NCBI RefSeq assembly: GCF_001279725.1
Contig: NZ_LGDE01000013.1
Location: forward strand, 62,001-126,000
Source of the DNA: Streptomyces sp. WM4235
GTDB taxonomy: Bacteria > Actinomycetota > Actinomycetes > Streptomycetales > Streptomycetaceae
Direction: 5' to 3'
DNA length: 64,000 nucleotides
This document shows, piece by piece, positions 33,163 through 42,384 of the stretch. The position numbers were made by a program, and so were the translations under genes. The notes below the pieces were generated by a model. The model ran no database searches. It saw only the letters and a program-made list of their open reading frames with translations, and had not been told where the DNA came from. Position 1 is the first letter of the stretch. Each line of letters opens with the position of its first letter.

Positions 33163-34668
33163 CTAGAAGCGGTCGAGGAGGCCCTTGAGGAGGGTCACCG
33201 AGGTCAGCTCGCGGGGCGCGGGCCCCGCGTGGAAGAAACCGGCGTTCTCGGCGTCCAGCTTGCGCAGGAAGTCGAAGCCCTTGCTGTCGTGGTCACCGAA
33301 GCCGACGAACTGCCAGTGGATGTCGTGCGCGGCGGCGGCGATGATCGCCTGCCGTGCGGGCTGACGGTTGTCGGGGGCCCCGTCGACCTGGAAGACGACG
33401 AGGGCCGGGCCCGTGCCGCCGTCCTTCTGGTACCGCTCGACGACGGCCTCGACGGCCACGTGGTAGCTGGTGCGGCCCATGCGGCCGAGCTCGGCGTGAC
33501 GGGCCTCGACCCAGGCCTCGTCGTGGCCGTCCAGGGTGAGGTCGGCGGTGCCGTCCACGTCCGTGGAGAAGAACACCGTGTGCACGGTCGCCGCCTCGTC
33601 GAGGTGCGCGGCGAGGGCCAGGGCGTGATCCGCGAGGTGCTGGGCGCTGCCGTCCTTGTAGAACCCGCGCATCGAGAAGGACCGGTCCAGTACGAGGTAC
33701 ACCTTGGCGCGCGCCCCGGCCTTGCCCTTGGCGCGCAGCACCTGACCGGCGGCCTTGTACGCCCCGGCCACCGGCGCGGCCCGCCGCTTGACGGCGGCGA
33801 GCGCGACGGCCGGCGCCCCGACCCCGGCGGCGACCGCCTCGACGGCGGTTGCGGTTGCGGTTTCGGCTTCGGCGGTGACGGGCTCGGCTTCGACCACGAC
33901 CGGCTCGACCACGGGTTCGGCGGCGGCTTCGGCGACGACCGGCTCGGCTTCGACCACGGGTGCGGCCTCGGCAGCGACGGGCTCCGGCTCGACCACGGGT
34001 GCGGGCTCGACCACGACGGCTTCGACCACAGGGGCGGGCCCGGCCTCGGGTGCGGCCTCGGCGGCGACGGGCTCGGCGGCGACCGGCTCCGGCTCGACCT
34101 CCGTGGCGGGTTCGTCCACCGTCTCGGCCGTCACGGGCTCGACCTCGGCGACCGCGGGCTCCGCCGCGACGGGCTCCGCCGCGACCGGCTCGGCCGCCGC
34201 GACCGGCTCGGCCTCCACGACCTCGGCCTCCACGACCTCGGGTGCGGCCTCGGTAACGACCGGCTCCGCCGTGACCGGCTCCTGAGCCGCTTCGGCGGGT
34301 GCCGCCTCCGCCTCGGCCGCCTCGGGCTCCGCAACGGGCTCCGCCTCGGCCTGGGCCGGCGTCTGCGTCGGCTCCGGCGTCGGCTCGGCGGCGGGCTCCG
34401 CCGGGCCTCCGGTACCGGTCGAAGGCGCCGGGCGGCGGGCCTCCGGGACGGCCGGCGCGGTCATCACGGTGCCGGCTTCGCGGTCCCGCGGAGCGGACTG
34501 CGGGGGAACAGTGGGGTTGTCGAAGGACGCGGCGACCAATTCGGCCGCCGAGTCCATGGGCGTACGTTCCGTCTGACTCGGGACGGCCGCCGATGGGGCG
34601 TCCGACGTATCCGGAACCGGTTCGGTAGACCGTCCGAACACCTTGCGCAACAAGCTCCGAATACCCAT
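33163..34668 (-). CDS. TerF-like vWA-domain protein with a long Ala/Glu/Pro/Val linker
   Basis: 501 residues from ATG 34668 ([15 protein letters not shown]). Residues 1-60 are basic, 60-290 a low-complexity linker of repeated [14 protein letters not shown] units, and 305-501 a vWA domain of the TerF/TerY kind: [20 protein letters not shown] with the MIDAS D-x-S-x-[27 protein letters not shown] (MIDAS Thr), [11 protein letters not shown] (MIDAS Asp), [18 protein letters not shown]. The MIDAS binds Mg2+ and mediates protein contacts. Related vWA proteins belong to tellurite/stress (ter) operons, but no ter genes are near. The linker would place the vWA domain far from the basic N-terminus. Confidence 0.9.
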   Translation of the reverse strand: MGIRSLLRKVFGRSTEPVPDTSDAPSAAVPSQTERTPMDSAAELVAASFDNPTVPPQSAPRDREAGTVMTAPAVPEARRPAPSTGTGGPAEPAAEPTPEPTQTPAQAEAEPVAEPEAAEAEAAPAEAAQEPVTAEPVVTEAAPEVVEAEVVEAEPVAAAEPVAAEPVAAEPAVAEVEPVTAETVDEPATEVEPEPVAAEPVAAEAAPEAGPAPVVEAVVVEPAPVVEPEPVAAEAAPVVEAEPVVAEAAAEPVVEPVVVEAEPVTAEAETATATAVEAVAAGVGAPAVALAAVKRRAAPVAGAYKAAGQVLRAKGKAGARAKVYLVLDRSFSMRGFYKDGSAQHLADHALALAAHLDEAATVHTVFFSTDVDGTADLTLDGHDEAWVEARHAELGRMGRTSYHVAVEAVVERYQKDGGTGPALVVFQVDGAPDNRQPARQAIIAAAAHDIHWQFVGFGDHDSKGFDFLRKLDAENAGFFHAGPAPRELTSVTLLKGLLDRF

Positions 34669-34849
34669 GGGCCAGGCCTTTCGCATGAGTGCGTACGTCA
34701 TTTGTCCGTGCTGCGCGGTAGATCCCTGCCCAGAGTGGACACGTAAGGTTATCGGCCCCTTGGCTGGAACTTCGGCAGGGGCGCCTTTCGTGGCGCCAAC
34801 CCTCGCATGCAACCGGAGCCCGTGGGGAACTGCCCCTCCGCCGTGCCAG

Positions 34850-34871
34850 GTTCACCGACCGTTCATCCCCG
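34850..34871 (+). promoter_or_regulatory. PHO box (PhoP-binding direct repeats)
   Basis: Two adjacent 11-nt direct repeats, GTTCACCGACC (34850-34860) and GTTCATCCCCG (34861-34871), match the Streptomyces PHO-box unit. TAGCGT at 34899-34904 could be the -10 box of the phosphatase gene that starts at 34960. Confidence 0.8.
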
Positions 34872-34959
34872 CGCCGCCGCATCGGCGCAACCTCCGCCTA
34901 GCGTCACGGCTGTTCGTTCCGACATGTTGTCGGCGCCGTGCACCCTCGGAGGACACCTC

Positions 34960-37047
34960 GTGCGCAAGCTTCTGCCGCTCCTCGGCAACCCGCATGGGAG
35001 CGGCCGTTCCGCTCTCACCTGCCGCTACCGCTGTGGCGACGCATGCTTCCACGAGGTGCCGAACACCAGCGACAACGAGTACGTCGGCGATGTGATCGCC
35101 CGCGCCTACTCCCGTCGCTCGATGCTCCGGTCCGCCGCCGTCGTCACGGTGGCCACCGCCGCCGGCACCGCCGTCACCCTGGGCGGTAGCGGCTCCTCCG
35201 CCAACGCCTCGCCCTCCGTCGACACCCGGGGCTCCGGTGCGGCGGGTATCGGCGACGCGGCCCGCGGTCTGCGCTTCAAGGCCGTCGCGCCGAACACCGA
35301 CGACAAGGTCACCGTCCCCGAGGGCCACGAGCAGAACGTGGTCATCCGCTGGGGCGAGCCCATCGTCAAGGGCGCCCCGGGCTTCAACGCCGACAAGCAG
35401 ACCGCCGCCGCGCAGGCCGGCCAGTTCGGCTACAACAACGACTTCCTGAGCCTTCTCCCGCTCGGTGACGACTACGAGCGTCGGCAGCTGCTCGTGGCCA
35501 ACCACGAGTACACCGACGAGAACCTCATGTTCAAGGCGTATGACCCGGCCAACCCGACCCGCGAGCAGGTCGAGATCGCCTGGGCCGCGCACGGCCTCTC
35601 CGTCGTCGTCGTGCAGGAGGACCACCGCAGCGGCAAGCTGACGGCGGTCTCCCGGCACCAGCTCAACCGTCGTCTCACCGCCACCAGCGAGTTCAGGCTG
35701 ACCGGCCCCGCAGCGGGCTCGGAGCTGCTGAAGACCTCCGCCGACCGCACCGGCACGAAGGTGCTCGGCACCCTGAACAACTGCGCCGGTGGCACCACCC
35801 CGTGGGGCACCACCCTCCACGGCGAGGAGAACTTCAACCAGTACTTCGCCAACGCCGGGCAGGTCACCGACCCGACCCAGGCCGCCCGACTCAAGCGCTA
35901 CGGCATGACCACGGGCGCCACCGAGCGCAAGTGGGAGCGGTTCGACAAGCGCTTCGACACCGTGCAGGAGCCCAACGAGTCGCACCGCTTCGGCTGGGTC
36001 GTCGAGCTCGACCCGTACGACCCGTCGTCCACCCCGCGCAAGCGCACCGCGCTGGGTCGCTTCAAGCACGAGGCCGCCCAGCCGCGCCTGACCGAGGACG
36101 GCCGTCCGGTCGTCTACATGGGCGACGACGAGCGCTTCGACTACTTCTACAAGTTCGTCTCGTCGAAGCGGATGAAGAAGGGCGGCTCGCGCGCCGCGAA
36201 GGAGCACAACCTCACGCTCCTCGACGAGGGCACCCTGTACGTCGCCAAGCTGACCGGTGACTCGCCGGCCGCCGAGATCGACGGCACGGGCAAGCTGCCC
36301 TCGGACGGCCAGTTCGACGGATCCGGTGTCTGGATCAAGCTCGCCACCGGCAACGTCTCACACGTCGAGGGCATGACCGCCGAGGAGGTGTACGTCTTCA
36401 CGCGACAGGCCGCCGACAAGGTGGGCGCCACCAAGATGGACCGTCCCGAGGACGTCGAGCCCTCCCCGCGCACCGGCCGCGTCTACATCGCGCTGACCAA
36501 CAACACCGACCGCGGCAAGGCCGGCAAGGCGGGCGCGGACGAGGCCAACCCCCGCAACCTGAACAAGCACGGCCAGATCCTGGAGCTCGCCGAGAACTTC
36601 GACGACCCGGCGGGCGACGGCTTCGCCTGGCGGCTCTTCCTGGTCGCCGGTGACCCCAACGACCCGGCCACCTACTTCGCGGGCTTCCCGAAGGACAAGG
36701 TCAGCCCGATCTCCTGCCCGGACAACGTGGCCTTCGACCCGCACGGCAACCTGTGGATCTCCACCGACGGCAACCAGCTCGGCTCGCACGACGGCCTCTT
36801 CGGCGTGGCCACGGCCGGTGAACGCCGCGGTGAGTTGAAGCAGTTCCTGACCGTGCCGCGCGGCGCCGAGACCTGTGGCCCGCTGATCCAGGACAAGCGC
36901 GTCCTGGTCTCGGTCCAGCACCCGGGCGAGATCGACGGTGCGTCCGTGGAGAAGCCCCAGTCGGTGTGGCCCGACGGCCCCGGCAAGATCGTCCGCCCGG
37001 CGGTCGTGTCGGTCTGGCGCAAGGACGGGAAGAACATCGGCGTCTGA
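34960..37047 (+). CDS. PhoX family (DUF839) alkaline phosphatase, Tat-exported
   Basis: 695 residues. GTG 34960 has GGAGGA 6 nt upstream; the longer reading from an upstream ATG would start before the PHO-box promoter. Around residue 55 a twin-arginine signal is visible (YSRRSMLRSAA, then a hydrophobic AVVTVATAAGTAVTLGG and ANA), as is normal for PhoX, which leaves the cell folded with Ca2+ and Fe. The body shows NNDFLSLLPLGDDYERRQLL, VANHEYTDENLMF, TTPWGTTLHGEENFNQYF (T-P-W-G-T-x-L-x-x-E-E-N), PVVYMGDDERFDYFYKFVS, MDRPEDVEPSPRTGRVYIAL and PDNVAFDPHGNLWISTDG. It releases phosphate from organic phosphomonoesters. The PHO box places it in the PhoRP regulon. Confidence 0.93.
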   Translation: MRKLLPLLGNPHGSGRSALTCRYRCGDACFHEVPNTSDNEYVGDVIARAYSRRSMLRSAAVVTVATAAGTAVTLGGSGSSANASPSVDTRGSGAAGIGDAARGLRFKAVAPNTDDKVTVPEGHEQNVVIRWGEPIVKGAPGFNADKQTAAAQAGQFGYNNDFLSLLPLGDDYERRQLLVANHEYTDENLMFKAYDPANPTREQVEIAWAAHGLSVVVVQEDHRSGKLTAVSRHQLNRRLTATSEFRLTGPAAGSELLKTSADRTGTKVLGTLNNCAGGTTPWGTTLHGEENFNQYFANAGQVTDPTQAARLKRYGMTTGATERKWERFDKRFDTVQEPNESHRFGWVVELDPYDPSSTPRKRTALGRFKHEAAQPRLTEDGRPVVYMGDDERFDYFYKFVSSKRMKKGGSRAAKEHNLTLLDEGTLYVAKLTGDSPAAEIDGTGKLPSDGQFDGSGVWIKLATGNVSHVEGMTAEEVYVFTRQAADKVGATKMDRPEDVEPSPRTGRVYIALTNNTDRGKAGKAGADEANPRNLNKHGQILELAENFDDPAGDGFAWRLFLVAGDPNDPATYFAGFPKDKVSPISCPDNVAFDPHGNLWISTDGNQLGSHDGLFGVATAGERRGELKQFLTVPRGAETCGPLIQDKRVLVSVQHPGEIDGASVEKPQSVWPDGPGKIVRPAVVSVWRKDGKNIGV

Positions 37048-37081
37048 ACCGGGCCGGTTGATCAGACCGGTCACCCGACGT

Positions 37082-37117
37082 CGGTGGGGGGTGTTTCACG
37101 TGAAACACCCCCCACCG
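37082..37117. repeat. 36-bp perfect palindrome enclosing a parS site
   Basis: The parS at 37092-37107 is extended on both sides by CGGTGGGGGG/CCCCCCACCG, giving a perfect 36-bp palindrome between two converging genes. As RNA it would fold into a strong hairpin and probably ends both transcripts. Confidence 0.85.
37092..37107. other. parS site 1 (ParB/Spo0J binding)
   Basis: Perfect TGTTTCACGTGAAACA, the ParB-binding centromere of actinobacteria. ParB loads here for origin segregation and condensin recruitment. 31 bp from parS site 2, on nearly the same face of the helix. Confidence 0.95.
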
Positions 37118-37122
37118 GCCGC

Positions 37123-37138
37123 TGTTTCACGTGAAACA
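37123..37138. other. parS site 2
   Basis: Second perfect TGTTTCACGTGAAACA. It ends 14 bp before the stop codon of the histidine kinase gene and lacks the extended arms of site 1. Confidence 0.95.
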
Positions 37139-37152
37139 TCTCCGCGTCCCGT

Positions 37153-38412
37153 TCAACTGTCCGCGACCAGACGCCCGACGGGCAGGCGCAGGGTCGTCTG
37201 CGCGCCCCCGTCGGGGGCGTTGGCGAAGGTCAGCTCCACTTCCAGCACCGCGGCCTGACCCACCGCGATCGTCAGTCCCAGACCGTGCCCGCGGCCCCGG
37301 CCCGGGTCGCCCGTGCGGAAGCGCTGCGGGCCCTGCTCGATCAGTTCGGGCGGATAGCCGGCCCCGTGGTCGTGGATCACCACCACCGGGCCCTCGACGG
37401 ACACCTCGATCGGTGGCTTCCCGTGCTTGTCGGCGTTGACCAGCAGGTTGGCCAGGATCCGGTCGAGGCGGCGCCGGTCGGTGAGCACCACCGTGTCCCG
37501 GACCACCCGGACCGAGACGGGCAGTCGGGTGCCCGCGACGGCCCGCCGCACGGCCCGGCCCAGTTCCACCTGGGACAGCTCCGCCTGTTCCACTCCCGCG
37601 TCCAGCCGGGAGATCTCCAGCAGGTCCTCGGTGAGCAGGTGCAGGGCCCGGAGCCGATCGTTGATCATTTCCTTGGGGCGGCCCTCGGGCAGCAGCGACG
37701 CGGCGGCGAGTGAGCCCGTCAACGGGGTGCGCAGTTCGTGCGCGACGTCGGCCGTGAACCGTTTCTCGGCCTCCAGCCGTTCCTGGAGCGACCCGGCCAT
37801 CGAGTTCAGGGCGTGCGCGACGTCGCGGACCTCGTCGTGGTGGCGGGTGTCCCGGGGATCGTCCGGGTCGGCGGGGAGCCCCACCCGGGCGTCCAGGTCG
37901 CCGGCGCTGATCCGGCGGGCCACGGCGGCGGTGGTCGCCAGCCGCCGGCTGATCCGATCGGCCAGGAACAGGCCGGCCAGAGCCACGATCCCGGCGGCGA
38001 GCGCGGCGGAGGCGAGGATGGCGGTGTCCAGGTCGCGCAGCCGCCGGCGGGTCTGGTCGAAGGGGAGCCAGACGGCCAGCACCTTCGTGTCGGCGGGCCC
38101 GGCGCCCCACATCGCGGGTTCGCCGTCGTGCTCGCCGACCATGCTCCCGGTTTTCCCGCGCGCGACGAGCCCGCGCAGGGGGCCCGGCAGCTCGGGCGGG
38201 TCGATGACCACGTGCACGTCGCCGTGCACGGTGCCGTACTGGTACTGGTTGACGGCGTCCTCCAGGTCCCGGCCCACGTCCTTGCGGACCTCGCCGACGA
38301 CCTGTCCTGCGACCACGTTGTGCACGAGGATCCCGAGCACCGCCGCCACCGTGCAGCACACCGCCGTGGTGGTCAGGGCGATCTTCCAGCGCAGACTGCT
38401 CGTCACCCGCAT
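37153..38412 (-). CDS. Sensor histidine kinase without an adjacent response regulator
   Basis: 419 residues. TM1 about 10-32, an extracytoplasmic sensor of about 100 residues, TM2 about 133-155 (LASAALAAGIVALAGLFLAD), HAMP (about 156-210, ARRISAGDLDARVGLP), HisKA with phospho-acceptor H225 in FTADVAHELRTPLTGS, and a HATPase: LANLLVNADKHG (N box), VIHDHGAGYPPELIE (G1), GRGRGHGLGLTIAVGQAAV (G2). The last domain ends QTTLRLPVGRLV. The gene is 13 bp downstream of the lipoprotein gene on the same strand, so the pair is an operon. No response regulator is found on either side, so its partner must be elsewhere. Confidence 0.92.
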   Translation of the reverse strand: MRVTSSLRWKIALTTTAVCCTVAAVLGILVHNVVAGQVVGEVRKDVGRDLEDAVNQYQYGTVHGDVHVVIDPPELPGPLRGLVARGKTGSMVGEHDGEPAMWGAGPADTKVLAVWLPFDQTRRRLRDLDTAILASAALAAGIVALAGLFLADRISRRLATTAAVARRISAGDLDARVGLPADPDDPRDTRHHDEVRDVAHALNSMAGSLQERLEAEKRFTADVAHELRTPLTGSLAAASLLPEGRPKEMINDRLRALHLLTEDLLEISRLDAGVEQAELSQVELGRAVRRAVAGTRLPVSVRVVRDTVVLTDRRRLDRILANLLVNADKHGKPPIEVSVEGPVVVIHDHGAGYPPELIEQGPQRFRTGDPGRGRGHGLGLTIAVGQAAVLEVELTFANAPDGGAQTTLRLPVGRLVADS

Positions 38413-38425
38413 CCGGCCCGCCCCC

Positions 38426-39157
38426 TCAGACCCGGCTCGGGGAGCAGCCGGTCGAACCGTCCTTGGCGGTGCGGCACTCGTCGAGGGTGAGCTGGGACAG
38501 GTTGAGGATCTTCGCGTCCGGGTCCCACACGTAGTCGGAGACGGAGACGTACTTGGGATTCGAGGTCGGTTCGCGTACCGCGAGGTGTTCGGCGGCGACC
38601 TCCACGCCCTCCAGCACCCCGCGCCGGTACAGGATCCGGGCGATGGCCCCGTCGTCCTGGACGGTGTAGACCCGCAGTTCGCTGTCGCGGCCGTCGAGGT
38701 CGAGAGCGGTGATGAGTTCCTCCCGCCCGTTGCCCGTCACGTCGTGCAGGACGGAGGGCCGCATCGGGCAGTCGGGACCTCCGTCCACAGCCTGTGTGCA
38801 GAGCGCCAGCCGCTGCGGGGCCCGCGGGTCGACGAGCCGTCCCGTGCCGCCGTCCTGCCGGGCGGAGGCGGTGACGTCGGCCCGTACGACGTCCAGCGGG
38901 TTCACGCCGCGCATGCCGGGGCCCGGGGCCTTGGGCAGCCCGGGGACCACGGTGGCGGTGCCCGGCTTCTGGTCCGCCGCGGGTGGCGCCGGGTGGACGT
39001 TCTTCCACAGGGTCTGCGGGGCGTGCACGATGCCCAGGTCGCCGTCGCTCCGCAGCCCCTCCACGTCGGAGCACCCGGCCGAGACCGCGAGCAGGGCGGC
39101 GAGGACGGGGAGTGCCAGGACGCCGCGGCGCCGGCCGCGCGGGACGGGGGACCTCAT
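38426..39157 (-). CDS. Lipoprotein, probable partner of the sensor kinase
   Basis: 243 residues. The signal peptide MRSPVPRGRRRGVLALPVLA ends in a lipobox (AVSAGC), so Cys becomes the lipid-anchored N-terminus outside the membrane. The mature part has a Pro-rich segment (about 45-80) and a folded beta-rich domain: LHDVTGNGREELITALDLDG resembles an FG-GAP/EF-hand-like D-x-x-G-N-G-x-x-E loop, followed by SELRVYTVQDDGAIARILY and SVSDYVWDPDAKILNLSQL. In the same operon as the histidine kinase it is likely a ligand-binding or modulating accessory, as CseA is for CseC in the sigE locus; this is an analogy, not an orthology claim. Confidence 0.85.
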   Translation of the reverse strand: MRSPVPRGRRRGVLALPVLAALLAVSAGCSDVEGLRSDGDLGIVHAPQTLWKNVHPAPPAADQKPGTATVVPGLPKAPGPGMRGVNPLDVVRADVTASARQDGGTGRLVDPRAPQRLALCTQAVDGGPDCPMRPSVLHDVTGNGREELITALDLDGRDSELRVYTVQDDGAIARILYRRGVLEGVEVAAEHLAVREPTSNPKYVSVSDYVWDPDAKILNLSQLTLDECRTAKDGSTGCSPSRV

Positions 39158-39263
39158 GGGGCGATGCTCCCCCGGAGGGGAACCACCGGCCCGGGCACGG
39201 ACCCATTCGGGGGACGGCGCACCCCCGGCCCCGCCCCCGCCCCGGCGCACGGGGGCGGGGCCG

Positions 39264-41273
39264 TCAGTCGGCGGGGGCGGCGATGGCGCGGGCCGCCGCG
39301 ATCTCCTGGTGGACGGGGGCCAGCACGGAGTCCTCCCTGCCCGCCGGAGCGGGGCCGCCGCGTACCGCCGCCGGGGTCCGGCTCGCGCGCACCCCCTCCG
39401 CCAGTCCGCGCAGTTCCCGGACGGCGGCCTCGACCTCGTCCCGCTCGGGGGCGTCCGCGCCGTGGTTGACGCGGACCCGGGCGGCCGTGGTGGCGTCGAC
39501 GATCCGCTCCACGGCCACCACCAGCGGCCACCACGCGGCGGCCCGCGCCCCCGTCGGCGGCGGCTCGGTCAACGCCCGCTGGAACTCGGTCCGTACGCCC
39601 GACAGGTCCCGGTAGATCCGTCGGCGGGCCTGGAGCCGGGCGGTGCGGGCGGCCCGCAGCCCGGCCTCCGTGTCGGGATGGTCCGTGCCGAACGCCCGCT
39701 CCACGTACCGGGCGGCGTCGTCCACGGCGTCCGCGAGCCGGTCCCCGATCCGGGTGTGCCAGCTCTCGGGCCAGAGCAGGTACCCCGCGACCAGCGTGAT
39801 GGCGCAGCCGATCAGGCTGTCCAGCAGCCGGGGCCGGATCAGGTCGAAGCCCTGGTGGTTGAGCAGGTCGGACAGCAGCAGGATCACCGGGGTGATCGCG
39901 GCGGTCTGGAAGGCGTACCCCTTCGCGGAGAACGCCGGGATCAGCGCGGCCAGCACCGCCATGACCGGCACGTCCCACCAGCCGCGCGGCACCTCGGCCA
40001 GCACGGCGGCGGCGAGGACCAGCCCGACGGCCGTCCCCAGGGCCCGCAGGACGGCCCGCGAGAACACCGAGCCGAAGTCCGGCTTGAGGACGAACGTGAC
40101 GGTCAGGGCGACCCAGTACGAGCGCTCGATGGGGACCACCGACACGAGCACCTGCGCCAGCCCGATGCACACGGCCAGCCGGATGCCGTACCGCCAGGAG
40201 GCCCGGGAGAACATCATGTCGCGGACCGCCCGCCGGGCCCTGATGCCCAGCGCGGCCGGTCTGCCGAGCCGGTCGTCCACGTTGTGCATCCTGGGTTCGG
40301 CCAGGTGCACGATGGTCGCCGCGTGCCGCAGGGCCGCGTCGATGGCGCGCTCCGACTGGCCGTGCGGCGGGGGCAGGTCCAGGACGGGGGTGCCGGTGCG
40401 GCCGTCCTCGACGGCCGCCGCCAGTTCCCGTACGGCCGCCGGGATCTCGGGCGGCAGCGGCCGTCCCCGCAGGTGCGCCGCGGGCGCCCCCTCGACGAGG
40501 GGGATCAGCACGTTCAACTGGGCCAGCATCCGCACCAGCGAGGGACTGCGCCCGTGCACCAGGGCCCGCCGCCCCAGGACGAGGTCGTAGGCCTGGTTCA
40601 GGGCCTGGGTGACCTCCCGGCGGCGCTCCTCGTAGTCGGGCCCGCCCGCGGCCTCCAGCGTGTCCGCCAGTGCCCGGTACCCGGCCGCGACGGCGACCCG
40701 CTCGGGTTGCCGCCCGCGCAGCGGCCAGCCCGCCAGGCTGAGCACCAGAACGAACAGTCCGCCGGCGGTGAGCAGCAGCGGCGCCGTCCACCAGGGCCTG
40801 GGCATCGGCAGGCCGGCGCCGACCACGGCGTTCAGCAGGAGCAGCAGACCGGACACGGAGGCGACCGAGCCGATCGAGGAGATCATTCCGGAGACGAGGG
40901 CGACCAGGGTGAGCACCCCGACGGCGAGCCAGCCGTGCCCGAAGACGAGGGTGCCGACGGCCACTCCGACGGCGCCGAAGAGCTGCGGTACGGCGATGTT
41001 GAGGACGCGCATGCGGTACGCGTCGGCGGTGTCGCCGATCACCCCGGACAGGGCCCCCATGGACACCAGGGCGCCGTATTCCGGTTCGTCCAGGGCGAAG
41101 CCCACGGCCAGTGGGACGGACAGCGCGATGCCGGCGCGCACGACGGCGGCCCACGGGACGGGGGCGCTGCTCGGACGCAGGCCGTTGAGGAGCCACGCGG
41201 GCGGGGTCAGGGGGATCTGCCGGGCCCGGGAGTGCCCGGACCGTATGTGCTCGGTGCGTCTTTCGGTGGTCAT
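39264..41273 (-). CDS. FUSC family (aromatic acid exporter-like) membrane protein
   Basis: 669 residues from ATG 41273 (AGCGGGA upstream). Two blocks of six hydrophobic helices are separated by a soluble domain: first block about 45-180 (VVRAGIALSVPLAVGFALD onwards), the second about 345-490, which starts RASWRYGIRLAVCIGLAQVL and contains SYWVALTVTFVLKPDFGSVF (the FUSC_2 signature V-x-x-x-P-x-F-x-S-V), then RALGTAVGLVLAAAVLAE. The C-terminal 170 residues are helical and cytoplasmic. The family includes AaeB/YccS-like putative efflux proteins; substrate unknown. Upstream of it on the same strand lies the 275-residue membrane protein gene. Confidence 0.9.
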   Translation of the reverse strand: MTTERRTEHIRSGHSRARQIPLTPPAWLLNGLRPSSAPVPWAAVVRAGIALSVPLAVGFALDEPEYGALVSMGALSGVIGDTADAYRMRVLNIAVPQLFGAVGVAVGTLVFGHGWLAVGVLTLVALVSGMISSIGSVASVSGLLLLLNAVVGAGLPMPRPWWTAPLLLTAGGLFVLVLSLAGWPLRGRQPERVAVAAGYRALADTLEAAGGPDYEERRREVTQALNQAYDLVLGRRALVHGRSPSLVRMLAQLNVLIPLVEGAPAAHLRGRPLPPEIPAAVRELAAAVEDGRTGTPVLDLPPPHGQSERAIDAALRHAATIVHLAEPRMHNVDDRLGRPAALGIRARRAVRDMMFSRASWRYGIRLAVCIGLAQVLVSVVPIERSYWVALTVTFVLKPDFGSVFSRAVLRALGTAVGLVLAAAVLAEVPRGWWDVPVMAVLAALIPAFSAKGYAFQTAAITPVILLLSDLLNHQGFDLIRPRLLDSLIGCAITLVAGYLLWPESWHTRIGDRLADAVDDAARYVERAFGTDHPDTEAGLRAARTARLQARRRIYRDLSGVRTEFQRALTEPPPTGARAAAWWPLVVAVERIVDATTAARVRVNHGADAPERDEVEAAVRELRGLAEGVRASRTPAAVRGGPAPAGREDSVLAPVHQEIAAARAIAAPAD

Positions 41274-41365
41274 TCCCGCTTCCGTGCCGCCGCTCGCGAA
41301 TCGGTGCTTCTGTGGAGTTCTCCGGTCGTGTGCCCATTTCTCCGCAGGTTCCGCACCTTCCGAGC

Positions 41366-42193
41366 TTATGGTGTGCGGCGCAGCCGCCCCGCGAGCCAGG
41401 CGGCGAGCGCGGCCGCGAGTCCGAGGGCCAGCACCACCCAGGCGGTGGTCCGCAGGAACGCGGTGAGCGCGTCGTACACCGCCCCGGCGGCGGGCCGGTC
41501 GATGTCTGCCGGCAGGTCCTCCAGGGTGAGGCGGCGGCACCACTGCACCGCGAGCCACAGCAGCACCGCCCCGATCGCCAGCCCCAGTCCGGTGGCGATC
41601 ACGGCCCGCCGCCGTCGGACGGCGACCGCGATGGCCGCGGCGGCCAGCAGCAGGGTCAGGAGGGGAAGCCACACCCCGGCGATCTGGAGCATGCGAAAGC
41701 CCTTCCGTAGCGCGCCCAGGTCGTCGTACTCCATGACCTCGACGGAAACGTGGGTCACGGGGATCCGGTCCGCGAAGGGCACCCCGTTCTCGACGAGTTC
41801 CCCCTTCACCCGGGCGATCACGGGCGCGAGGTCGATGGTGACGGCGTCCCCGTCGCCGGTGGTGAGTGCCTTGAGGAACGCGGCGTGCGCGGCGTGGTTG
41901 GCGGCGTCCCAGGCCGTCCGGTACGCCGGGGTCCCGGAGAAGGACTGCAGGGCCTCGCCGAGGAGCGCGTCCACCCCGCCCTGGAAGGGGCCCGCGTCGA
42001 TCTGGCCGGCGAGCGCGCGGGTGGCCTGGGTGACGACCACGCCCCGCACGGCGGGGTCCTCGGCGAGCGGGGACATGGCGGCGGTGTAGCGGTCGGCGTC
42101 GCCCAGCTCGCGGTCGGCCCAGTACGCGACCGCGCTCGCGGGCACCAGCAGGGCCACGAGCACGATCAGTACCGTCGACAGGAAGGTGCGCAC
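41366..42193 (-). CDS. Integral membrane protein with a large extracellular domain
   Basis: 275 residues from GTG 42193. TM1 at 5-26 (TVLIVLVALLVPASAVAYWA), an extracellular domain (about 27-165) with DADRYTAAMSPLAEDPAVRG and FLKALTTGDGDAVTIDLAPV, then three TM helices (about 172-190, 196-214, 245-268), the last ending in a basic tail. This arrangement (one TM, soluble domain with a DPAVR motif, several TM) recurs in Streptomyces membrane proteins of unknown function. It lies 92 bp upstream of the FUSC gene and may be transcribed with it. Confidence 0.75.
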   Translation of the reverse strand: MRTFLSTVLIVLVALLVPASAVAYWADRELGDADRYTAAMSPLAEDPAVRGVVVTQATRALAGQIDAGPFQGGVDALLGEALQSFSGTPAYRTAWDAANHAAHAAFLKALTTGDGDAVTIDLAPVIARVKGELVENGVPFADRIPVTHVSVEVMEYDDLGALRKGFRMLQIAGVWLPLLTLLLAAAAIAVAVRRRRAVIATGLGLAIGAVLLWLAVQWCRRLTLEDLPADIDRPAAGAVYDALTAFLRTTAWVVLALGLAAALAAWLAGRLRRTP

Positions 42194-42384
42194 GTCACCA
42201 GGGAATGCCGCGGGGGTGCGGCCCGCGAGCGTTGTTGCTGCGAGCGGGTGGCGGGCGGGAACGGACCGGGTGGGCCCCGCGGGGCGCCGGCGGGCGGGCC
42301 GAGGCGCGACGGGGACACCGCTTGATCCACTTGCCGGTCCGAGGTGGCGGGTGTGCCCTGGATGGTGGAGAGAGGAGCCCCGTC

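Noticed and set aside
33293..34882. 529-codon minus-strand frame in the vWA region
   Set aside because: Frame-shifted shadow of the Ala/Glu/Pro-rich linker; Arg/Gly repeats only.
38709..42089. 1126-codon plus-strand open frame
   Set aside because: Antisense to FUSC, the lipoprotein and a membrane protein, all with real domains; its translation is low-complexity Arg/Pro/Ser/Gly.
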